Assembly (NCBI GenBank): GCA_032718475.1
Contig: JAUCBJ010006598.1
Coordinates: forward strand, 28,407 to 92,406
Direction: 5' to 3'
DNA length: 64,000 nt
DNA from: Nemertoderma westbladi
Taxonomy: Eukaryota > Xenacoelomorpha > Nemertodermatida > Nemertodermatidae
In this document: in pieces, positions 10,263-18,888 of the stretch
Position numbering within the stretch: the first letter of the stretch is position 1
How the letters are laid out: each line of letters begins with the position of its first letter
The notes under the pieces: generated by a model
What the model saw: only the letters and a program-made list of their open reading frames with translations
What the model was told of the DNA's origin: nothing
Database searches by the model: none
Made by a program: the position numbers and the translations under genes

Positions 10263-11502
10263 CTGTCCAGGCATTATTGGTGCAAGTATTATTATTATTA
10301 CCCCCCCCCCCCCCCCCCCCCCCGCCCGTACCGTCACACCAGTCTCGGGTCTGTCGTGCGGTCCCTGTAAGTGGGGTATCAATAAATGTTTCCACAACCC
10401 TTGGCTCCTCGTAAATACTCGAGCCAGCCTCGCTCTCTGACAATCCCATCTGCGCCAGTTCCAGTCTGCGCTTCTGTTTGGCTTGGTATTGTATAAGCCC
10501 CATCAACCGGGCGTGCATATTATCCCGCACACGCTTTCCCGCTGTCTCTCTCTCCAAGTCCTCCCACGTACTCTGATTGACTAACTCGGCCTCTCTCGCA
10601 ATTCTCTCAAATCGTCTCGCCTCACGCTCTTTACGTTCACTCTGCTCTCTCGCCTCTCTCGCCGCCTCACGCTCTTCTCGCTCCTTTCTTTCCATCCTCT
10701 CTATTTCCTCATACTCCTTAAAACTTCTCGCGACCTTTTCGGCTTTCTCTCTGTTCTCTCTAATCAGTTCTTTCTCCTTCTCTATTAATGCACTCTCTTC
10801 CTCTAACTGTCTCTCTAATTCTCTCCGATCTAGCGCCGCCAGATCGAGTTGGCATGCCAGATTTATTGCCATCACCCGTCTTTCCTTTGCGGAGGATGTA
10901 GCAGACTTATCGGTTGTGACGGACTCCCTCCGCCTTCCCGTCCTACTAATTTTCCCCCGCCTCCTGGAACTTCCACCGACCGACGAGACCGAATCCTCGG
11001 GGTTAACCTCGGATTCGCCCTCCTGCGGTCTCCTCCAACCCACTAATTTTACTCCCCGGGCATCGACTGAGTATGGCCCTATGTACACTACACTAGGCTC
11101 CACACCCCTACATTCCCATAGTTCAAGCAGTTCGCTGGCAACCCCTCTCGCTCTCTCATCGGCTAGTTCTCTCTGCCCAAAACGCACTAAGTAATCAAAG
11201 TGTTTGTTCGACTTACCTAGCCGCTTCCTTAACTTCACCTCGTCTATCTTGGCCCCTCCTTTAGCTTCTCTTAGTTGTTTCCGGGTCGCGTTGTAGGCCC
11301 GTCGGAGTTGGTCGCTGACCCTGATGTCCTCGTCGTCGACATCTCCTCTATCTCTCCGGGTCCGGCGTCGTACCAACGGCCCCACCGTCGCCGTTCCGGT
11401 GGGCCGTCCGTCGCCCTCGGCCTGTGGCTGGACGGCGACTTCGGCACGTCGACCGCACTCTGTGTCGACTCGTCTTTCTCCTCTCCCGACTCGTCCTCTC
11501 AT
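10263..11502 (-). CDS. BEL-associated Gag-like coiled-coil ORF, copy 1
   Basis: About 410 codons on the minus strand, immediately upstream of the truncated pol. Basic N-terminus, then a conserved block (GKSNKHFDYLVRFGQRELAD, VYIGPYSVDARGVKLVGW, NPEDSVSS), then a strongly charged predicted coiled coil (ELERQLEEESALIEKEKEL and EREEREAAREAREQ), a TPLTGTARQTRDW segment, and poly-Gly plus Asn encoded by the C23 run (10301-10323) and a TTA repeat. A diverged second copy is at 14483-16101. Its position and low-complexity make-up suggest the N-terminal part of Gag or a Gag-like particle protein, but no named domain is recognised. It is open from the ATG at 11502; the boundary with pol at about 10262 looks like a deletion junction. 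Confidence 0.62.
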
Positions 11503-11575
11503 TGTAGACGGCCCCCCTCATCTTGGATTACCGGATCGATCCGTTCCTCTTCTTCACAAAGACATTGGCTTTCTC

Positions 11576-12421
11576 TCAGAGCATCCACGAGGGAGATAGC
11601 CTTTCCTCGTTCGATTTCCTCTTGCAGGATTCGAATTCCGGTAGTCTCATCCAACGGACGACATCAAGCTTGCCGGAGAGTTTAAAAGGGTAATCTACGC
11701 CGATAGAGTTTTGAAGGGAGTTTAGAAACTCGGTAACCACCAGGTAGTTGCGGTTGACCTTGGAGGTGCCGGCGAAGGCGAGAGGGGAAGTCCACATGGA
11801 TTTTTCATGCTGCAGCAGGCTGCCCCACCTGATGCCAACCATAGAGGGTTGAAGAGGGGTCGGTTCTTCCTCTTGGTAATGGGGAGCTATCTGTTCCTCC
11901 ATGATGAGGTCTCAGAAATACATGTACATGGCTTCGGAGAAGCGGGGTTCGGTTGGAGATAACGTCATGGGTTTCACCATAGGCAACATTGGGCCGGGGG
12001 AAAACTCAGGGGCGCGGATCATAGGTTTACGCACCCTCTGCAAGTTACGTAACCATTTCTCATCGACATTGAATCAATTCTCCTCAAACCCACTGTACGT
12101 ATACTTGACGAAGCTATGGTGAGGGCATCGTCGACGGGGGTGATTCACAGGTATAGTGGAGCCCTGTTGGTTGGGATGTGGGCATTGACAGCACAAGTAC
12201 CAGAGCCGGAAGTCAGTTTTGCTCGGGGGTGTAGACATTACACCTGACTTACTGTATTCCCCCATGTCGTAGAAGGCATCAGGGAGGACAGGGAGCGGGC
12301 GACCCTCAGTAAGGTACATCATGGTGTGATAGAGTTGTTTGATCTCCTTAGCCAGGTTAGAATGATTTGGTTGGGGTACAAAGTTTGTAAATCCTGTTGA
12401 CTTGCGACCTTTATATCCCAT
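11576..12421 (-). pseudogene. Uncharacterised 282-codon frame with two internal TGA stops
   Basis: One minus-strand frame runs from an ATG at 12421 to 11576 and is interrupted only by two TGA codons (about 12074 and 11905). The protein-like sequence has a Cys/His-rich segment, LWYLCCQCPHPNQQG with RRRCPHHSF, and no low-complexity bias, unlike the flanking Gag-like ORFs. It lies between the partial inner LTR (12426-12635) and the coiled-coil ORF. I do not recognise the family: it may be a leader ORF of the element or a captured cellular exon set. Long open frame, even composition and only two stops argue that it was coding. Confidence 0.45.
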
Positions 12422-12425
12422 ATGA

Positions 12426-12635
12426 TCTGCCCTCTAGCTGTACTGGGATAACTGAATGAAATGACACGGTTACTGGTAATATGTATTGCACCGTTGGCCG
12501 TATTGTGTCACTCAGTCGATGCTTGCCCCCCATTGGCTGATAACTTAATTGTCGCCCTCTCATCTCCCTGGGATGTTCCCAACATTGCTTAAAGCTAACT
12601 CTTGTGGGGTGGCTAGCGGAATTGATTCGCTAACA
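12426..12635 (-). repeat. Partial, internally deleted BEL inner LTR
   Basis: Minus strand begins TGTTAGCGAATC like the LTR at 4323-4884, follows it for about 50 bp, skips about 130 bp, then matches again to GTACAGCTAGAGGGC and stops. The remaining 3' part is missing and the unknown frame at 12421 follows directly. Confidence 0.82.
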
Positions 12636-12990
12636 GCTCCCGTCGGGTTGACTCACCCCCTCTACTCCCTGCGTATTAACTACATGGCCTTCCAGGCTCC
12701 CATCGGGGTCTCTCACCCCTGCTACCCCCTGCGTACTAATTATGTGGCCTTGCGGGCTCTCGCTGGCCAGACCACCTACGTCTGCCGCATTTATATTAAT
12801 AGCACCATTATCAACATTATTATTCAAATTATTTAAATTATTGGAGTTATTTTGTACTGAATTCGGATTATTATTTAAATTATTTTGTATATTTGGATTA
12901 GAATCGGGATTATTTTGTTCGTTTGAATTAAAAATATTATTATTAGATTACTCTGTATATTTAAATTTAAACTATTTGAATTACTTTGTA
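12636..12990 (-). pseudogene. Asn-rich C-terminal tail of Gag-like ORF copy 2
   Basis: Minus-strand AAT/AAC-rich sequence (SNSLNLNIQSN, NNNVDNGAININAADVGG) followed by a short repeated segment (GHIISTQGVAGVRDPDG, GHVVNTQGVEGVSQPDG). It continues the Asn-rich region at 14483-14670 across the inserted element at 12991-14471. Confidence 0.55.
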
Positions 12991-14471
12991 CTTTCGGGAG
13001 TTCATAGCGGAGAAAGTGGCGGGGTGGGTTGCGAGTATCGCCCAGCTCTCCGAGGTGGCCGTGGAGTACCCGCAGACCGCCCACACCGGTATGTCCCGCT
13101 GCATCCAGGCGGAGTGGGACTACCTACTCCGGGTGGTGGAGACAAGGGACGAGGATCTGGCGCCAATCCGCCAGGAGCTGTTGCGGCGCTTCATCCCAGC
13201 CCTCTTCGGGACTTCCCCCAGATCTGTGGATGAGGAGCTCGTCCTCCTTCCTGTCCGCCATGGTGGGATCGGCATCCGGGACCCCCTGATGCGGAGGGGT
13301 TACGCGAGGGAGGCGTCGCTATCTGGGACTGCTGGGGTGGTCGAGGCACTGACGACTGGTTGTCCCCTTAACGTTGCTGACCACTCCGCCTGCCTCGCCT
13401 CCGCGTTGGCTGCGAGTCGCGTCGCCCAGGACGCCGCCTATAAGGCAGCGAAGGAGTCCGCCATCCAATCCGTCCCGGCCGAAAGGCGCCGTACTGTGGA
13501 CCGTACGGTGTCCCACAAGACGGGTGGGTGGCTGTCGGCGCAGCCCTCCGTGGTCGATAACACCGACCTGGCCCCGGAGGTGTTCCGAGACAACCTCGCG
13601 CTGAGGTACGGCCTCACGCCGCCCGGCCTCCCGGCGAAGTGTGAGGGGTGTGGGGAGCCGTTTACGACAACCCACGCCCTGAACTGCAAGTCGGGTGGCC
13701 TGATTATAAAGCGGCACGATGAGGTCCGGGAGGTCTTCGGGGACCTTATCGCCTCTGCCTTTGGTGGGTCGTGTGTGCAGCGTGAAGTCACGCTGTGCAC
13801 CAGCTACCTGGACAGAAGGGGCCGCGAGGTGGGAGGAGTTAGGGCTGATCTCCTGGCGAGGGGAGTCTGGACCGAGCAGAGGGTGGTGTCTTTCGATATT
13901 GCGATCATAAACGCCGACGCCCCCTCATATGCTCACCGGTCCTTGGACTCTGTCCTCGAGCAGAGAGTCCGAGCCAAGAAGGTGCACTATAGCGCGGTGT
14001 GCGAGGATAGAAGGTTCTCCTTGACCCCCCTTGTCGGAACCACCGATGGGGTGTGGTGCAAGGAGACCGATACCTTCATCAGCCACCTCGCTGAGACCCT
14101 TGTGGCTCGGCGGCAGGGGATGCGGGATCGTGGCCTAGCCTGCGTTCTCGGGGGAGTTCGGAGGCGGCTTCAGTTCGCGCTCCTCCGCTCCAACTCCCTC
14201 TGTTTGCGTGGTGGCCAGCGTCCCTGGAGGGCGCTGGGCTTTGGGGATGGTGCGGGTCTGCGGGGGAATGACCTCGCAGACCATTATTAATTCACGGTGC
14301 ACCATTTTTAATTGTATGTTAAATTTTATTGTCTTAATTGTTTTGTTCTGATTGGTGGTGGGATGCTGGTGCAGTTTTATATTTAATTTTGGTTTTATGG
14401 ATTTGGATATTATTTTATATGTATAACTGTTATTTGCTTTATGCCACACTTGTAAATAATATATTAAAGAT
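12991..14471 (+). mobile_element. 5'-truncated non-LTR retrotransposon insertion
   Basis: A GC-rich 1481-bp block inside the Asn-rich Gag-like tract, flanked on both sides by the 11-bp direct repeat ATTACTTTGTA (12980-12990 and 14472-14482). The left end falls in mid-ORF, the right end has a short AT-rich 3' UTR after the stop. Truncated 5' end plus a target duplication of this length is the pattern left by target-primed reverse transcription. Base composition is sharply unlike both flanks. Confidence 0.75.
12992..14290 (+). pseudogene. Retroelement ORF C-terminal half with CCHC and restriction-like endonuclease-like domain
   Basis: An open frame of about 430 codons running from the truncation point to a stop at 14290. 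It contains a thumb-like segment (IRQELLRRFIPALFG, LPVRHGGIGIRDPLMRRG), a zinc motif CEGCGEPFTTTHALNC (C-x2-C-x7-H-x4-C), then IIKRHDEVREVFGDL, GVRADLLARGVW and VVSFDIAIIN. That order, CCHC then RHD then two acidic beta-strand motifs, resembles the C-terminus of R2-type elements with a restriction-like endonuclease (family knowledge); similar uncharacterised retroelement proteins occur in many invertebrates. The reverse transcriptase itself is missing because of the 5' truncation. No internal stop, so the insertion is fairly young. Exact clade not determined. Confidence 0.6.
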
Positions 14472-14482
14472 ATTACTTTGTA

Positions 14483-16101
14483 TATTTGAATTATTTTCTA
14501 TATTTGGGTTTAGATTATTATTTGAATTATTTGGATTATTATGTGCGTTTAAATTAGGGATACTCGGATTTAAATTATTATTATTGGGCAAAATATTATT
14601 TCCTGGAATGAAAGTTTGATTAGGGTTGTCTACTACGGTACTATTAATGTTAATGTCTTCTAACGTATTGTTATTACCCCCCCCCCCCCCCCCCCCGCCC
14701 GTACAGTTAGACCAGTCTTGGGTCTGTCGTCCGGTCCCTGTAAGTGGGGTATTAACAAACGTTTCCATAACCTCTGGCTCCTCATAAGTACTACCCGAGC
14801 CAGCCTCACTCTCTGATAGTCCAAACTGCGCCAATTCTAGTCGGCGCTTCTGTTTGGCCTGATATTGCATAAGCACCCTCAACCGGGCATGCATATCATC
14901 CCGCATGCGCTTTCCCGCTCTCTCTCTCTCTTTCTATCCTCTCGCAAACTCTGGTTCGCTAACTTTGTTTCTCTCGCCACCCGCTCTCTACGCTTGCTCT
15001 CTACTCTCTCTGCCCACACTTCCCGCTCCTTGCGTTCGTTCTCTACTCTTCTTTTTTGATCTTTGCGCCCCTCTTTCTCCCTCTCCTCTTGCTCCTTACG
15101 TTCGTTCTCTACCCTTATTTCTCATTCTTTGCGCTCCTCTTTCTCCCTCTCTTCTTGCTCTCTACAGTTCCTCTCTCTACACTCCCTCGCTAACTCTCTC
15201 TCTTTCTCTAGCAACGCAGTTCCCTCATCCAACTGCCTCTCTAATTCTTTCTGGTCTAGCGCCACCATATCTAATTGACACGCCAGATCTATCTCTAACA
15301 CCCTTCTTGCTTTCGCGGAGGATGTAGCGGACTTATTGGTCGCGACGGACTCCCGTCGCCTCTCTGTCCTACTAATTTTCCCCTGCTTTCTGGGGTTCTC
15401 GCTAACCGACGAGACCGAATCCTCGGGGTTAACCTCGGGTTCGCCCTCGTGCGGATCTGCCCAACCCACTAACTTAATTCCCCTAGCATCCACTAAATAC
15501 GGCCCTACGTACACCACTTCAGGCTCCATAACCCCGGATCGCCACAGTTCGAATAGTTCGGTGGTGACCCCCCTCACTCTCTCACTCGCCAATTCTCCCT
15601 GCCCGAAACGGACTAGATATCTGAAATGTTTATTCGACTCACCTAGCCGCTGGCTCAACTTCCCTTGGTTTACCTTCTCTCCCTCTTTGGCTTCCCTCCC
15701 TCAATAGTTTCTTGGTGGCGTTGTAGGCCCATCGAAGCAGATCGCTGGTCCCAACGTCCTCTTCGCCGACATCTCCTCCTCCTCTCCTGGTTCGGCGTCG
15801 TACTGACGGCCCCACCATCGCCGTTCCGGTGGGCCATCCATCGCCCTCGGCCTGTGGCTGGCTGGCGACTTCGGTACTTCAACTGCCGTCGTGCGTCGAC
15901 TCGTCCCTTTCTTGTGGCAGACGGCCGCCCTCCGCTTGGACTGCAGGATCGTCTCTCGTCGGCGAATCCGGCATCGCAGGTCGGTACCGTCGCGTCGCGG
16001 CCTCTCGGATCTTTTGGTTGGTATCGTCCGGGGTCCGCAGCGGTGTCCTCTCTCCCTCCGACAATCGTAGTTGTCCTGTGCTCATCTTGCCTGGCAGTCA
16101 C
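14483..16101 (-). pseudogene. BEL-associated Gag-like coiled-coil ORF, copy 2 (degenerate)
   Basis: Minus-strand paralog of the ORF at 10263-11502, broken into pieces (16101-15670, 15658-15122, 14906-14483). Shared blocks include GESNKHFRYLVRFGQGELAS, VYVGPYLVDARGIKLVGW, NPEDSVSS and MHARLRVLMQYQAKQKRRL. The coiled-coil part (about 14930-15180) has stops and frameshifts in a TC-rich stretch. A C20 run at 14677-14696 again encodes poly-Gly, followed by a longer Asn-rich tail than in copy 1. The tail is split by the element at 12991-14471. Confidence 0.72.
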
Positions 16102-16120
16102 AGTTTGTGGTTAGCTGGGT

Positions 16121-16141
16121 ATCTTACACTTAGTGTAAGAT
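16121..16141. repeat. Palindrome at the strand-switch point of the composite
   Basis: ATCTTACAC-TTA-GTGTAAGAT: 9-bp perfect arms and 3-nt loop. To the left all BEL coding sequence is on the minus strand; homology to integrase on the plus strand begins within a few bases to the right (about 16146). Confidence 0.85.
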
Positions 16142-16984
16142 CCCTTCATCTTTGTATGTAACAACACGAGGGCGGTAGGAATAGAACTCGCCCAAGACGG
16201 AACCGCATCGGCATTCATCAATGCCCTAGAGAGATTCAGAGACCGCAAAGGTGGGACGATCACAGTGATCTACTCCGACAATGGAACCAACTTTGTGGGG
16301 GCGGAGAACGAGCTGGCGGAGGCCTTGGACACCCTGGAGGGAGAGGAAGTCAGGGCAGCCATGAGGAGACAATAGGTGAAGTGAGAAAGGAGGACGCCGT
16401 ATGCTCCGCATACTTTAGGATGCATCGAGAGACTCATGGGTAGTTCCAAGTGTCTGATGACGAAGTTAATGAACACCCACATGGTGACAGAAGATATACT
16501 AAGGACGGTGCTAGCTAAGTGTGAGGTTATCATCAATAGCAGACCACTTTATCCAGAAAATGACGACCCAGAATCACTAGATGTGCTAACACCCAGCCAT
16601 TTTCTGATGGAAAGGCCGGCGACCATCGACATGCGGGGTGTAGACCCAGATGACATACACTCCCGACAGAGTTGGAAAGTCGCTAAGGCGATAAGCGCAG
16701 AGTACTGGAGGAGGTGGGTCGAGGAATACCTACCCACATTACATAGGAGAAGCAAGTGGAGAAGTACCACTAGAGAGTTAAAGACAGGTGATTTGGTGAT
16801 CGTCACGGATGACACAATCATCAACAATCAGTGGAGGCTAGCAAGAGTAGTAGACACTTACTCCGACGAGGACGGAAGAGTCTGATCGGTGGAAGTGCGG
16901 ATAGGGGGTAAGATAGGAGCGAAAGACAGGAAAACCTACAGGAGGGCTGTAGGTAAATGTTGCCTGCTAGAAGGGGCACCATAG
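16142..16984 (+). pseudogene. BEL/Pao integrase, 5'-truncated copy with stops
   Basis: Plus-strand sequence aligned end to end with the C-terminal 280 codons of the integrase at 6618-7577. It starts at VCNNTRAVGIELAQDG, keeps the second catalytic Asp (YSDNGTNF) and the Glu, and has two in-frame stops (about 16372 and 16381), with a further stop near 16883. The first catalytic Asp and zinc domain are absent because the copy begins at the strand-switch palindrome. Confidence 0.88.
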
Positions 16985-17099
16985 AGTTTAGTCATCCAAG
17001 TTTTGGACTGATGGGGGTGGGATTGAGGGTGAGACGCCCTTCCCACACAAAATATAAAAATAAATAAAATTATAAAATTATAAAATTATAGAAAGAGAG

Positions 17100-17640
17100 T
17101 AAGAGAAAGGAAAGTAATAGTAGATAGTAGATAGTACGTAGTAGTAAGTAAGTAGGCAGATAAGAGTCAGTAAGAGTTAGTTAGAGTGTTAGTAAGAGTT
17201 GGAGTGTTAGTAGGAGTAGTAAGAGGGTACGTAGTACCTTTAGTGGAGTTAGTTAGTAGTAAGATGGTACGTAGTACCGTTAGAGGAGTTAGTAGTAAGA
17301 GGGTACATAGTACCGTTAGTGGAGTTAGTTAGTAGTAAGAGGGTACGTAGTACCGTTAGAGGAGTTAGTAGTAAGAGGGTATGTAGTACCGTTAGTGGAG
17401 TTACTTAGTAGTAAAAGGGTACATAGTACCGTTAGAGGAGTTAGTTAGTAGTAAGAGGGTACATAGTACCGTTAGAGGAGTTAGTTAGTAGTAAGAGGGT
17501 ACGTAGTACCGTTAGAGGAGTTAGTTAGTAGTAAGAAGGTACGTGTAGTACTGTTAGTAAGAGTTAGTAAGAGTTAGTAGGAGTTAGTTAGAGTGTTAGT
17601 AAGAGTTAGTAGAGTTAGTGAGTTAGTAGGGTTAGTAGTA
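17100..17640 (+). repeat. VNTR 3' of the second BEL integrase
   Basis: About ten imperfect copies of a 40-50 bp unit built on GTAGTAAGAGGGTACGTAGTACCGTTAG and GGAGTTAGTTA. It is the reverse complement counterpart of 5940-6480. Purine-rich on this strand. Confidence 0.85.
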
Positions 17641-18093
17641 AGAAGTGAGAGGGGGGCACATGGGTACAGCAGGACAGACAGTGTAGGCCGCACGAGACAT
17701 ACTACTGTACTGCACAGCCCGTAGAGTAGGTCAGAATGTTTGATACAGGGCCAGGAGGTTACCTGGTACAGACTGGCACAGTAAGGAGTAGCTAGTCCAT
17801 CCTGTATACAAACCATAGGGGTTATTAAAATAAATAATCCATTATAAGTATTAATAGCACAGTTATAGAATTAAAAATTAATATTAAAATCAAAATTCGA
17901 CAAATTATAGCAACAGTAGGTAAAATATTCTAGAAGATAATAAAAGTAACTGACAGATTTAGGGAATTTAGGAAATTTAGTACTTTAGGGGTAAAATAGG
18001 CAAATATAACACATAACCTAGCATTCTGAGAGAGATAGGCCATTATCGGACCACACAGACCATCCTAACTACATCACTCACCTATATTGAGCC
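17641..18093 (+). other. Non-coding leader between VNTR and ORF X
   Basis: AT-rich sequence with no recognised feature. An in-frame ATG for ORF X is at 18094 and a second at 18139. Confidence 0.5.
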
Positions 18094-18888
18094 TTGGCAA
18101 GGCACCACCTTATAGGTGAGCGATCGGGAGCGTTCGAAATGGCGGAGAGACTTGTCAGAAAGAGAAAGGCGGAAATGGGTGGAAAGGAGATACTAGTAGA
18201 TTTCACCGAGAGGCATCCGGAGGAGAAGACGAGGGGATACTACGAGCGGTTAGAGAAGGGTCACAAGGCGCGAGCGCTGCAGGACCATTTCAGGGAGGTG
18301 CACGAGAGGCGGCTGGTCGGGACCTACGGGACGCCGTCGCTAGACAACGCGATCCTCGAGCATTTCCACTACGTGGTGAAGGGAGACGAGGCGAAGTTCG
18401 GGATACCGAAGTATCCGAGGGAACCACCGAGAAAGGACTGGAAGAGGTTCGTAGAGTCCGTCAGCAGGGGAGGATACATGGTCCTAGATGACGAAGGGAC
18501 CGTGGAAGACGACGAGGGTTCGAGGAGAGTGTCGGCGGGGTCGGCCAGAACCATACTTCTACATTTGGCTGCGCCAAATGGGGACATATTCCTGTTCGAT
18601 CTGGGAACGTATGGGAAGAAGAACGGGCCGAAGTTGAACCGGTTGCCAAGGGCGGTGCAGAACGTAGTAAGGGAGAAGTCGACGATGAAGGTGGGATCGG
18701 CGATCCGCGACGATGCGGAGAGGATCATCGGTCCGGAGACCCCCAACCTCCTGGACATGCAAACGGTCTACATGGCTATGACAGGGCCAGTCCGGGTTGG
18801 GACTAGTAGAGAACACAGGACATTGTGGAGCGGTGGCGATGGGCCAGCTAATGGGGCTCGTCTGCCACAAGCCGATGGACTGGGGTAA
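18094..18888 (+). CDS. ORF X part 1: DEDD 3'-5' exonuclease-like domain in a BEL element
   Basis: Plus-strand frame 3' of integrase. Residues 1-125 are basic and unrecognised. From about residue 125 the pattern of an RNase D/WRN-type 3'-5' exonuclease can be read: Exo I MVLDDEGT (D132, E134), a beta-strand/helix block ILLHLAAPNGDIFLFDLG, Exo II MKVGSAIRDDAERI (K199, D207) and LLDMQTVYMAM (D221). The genuine frame then leaves at about 18797 and continues in the +1 frame (next entry), where WGARPGKQEVYQFRRGA resembles the last helix of the domain, although the usual Y-x3-D aspartate is not evident. If active it would degrade nucleic acid 3' ends, perhaps trimming cDNA or RNA, but activity is inference. 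Assignment is by motif reading; the alternative is an unrelated Gag-like fold. Confidence 0.6.
   Translation: MARHHLIGERSGAFEMAERLVRKRKAEMGGKEILVDFTERHPEEKTRGYYERLEKGHKARALQDHFREVHERRLVGTYGTPSLDNAILEHFHYVVKGDEAKFGIPKYPREPPRKDWKRFVESVSRGGYMVLDDEGTVEDDEGSRRVSAGSARTILLHLAAPNGDIFLFDLGTYGKKNGPKLNRLPRAVQNVVREKSTMKVGSAIRDDAERIIGPETPNLLDMQTVYMAMTGPVRVGTSREHRTLWSGGDGPANGARLPQADGLG

Noticed and set aside
10577-11194. 205-aa Ser/Leu-rich plus-strand frame
   Set aside because: Antisense shadow of the coiled-coil ORF; Glu/Lys/Arg codons read as Ser/Leu on the other strand.
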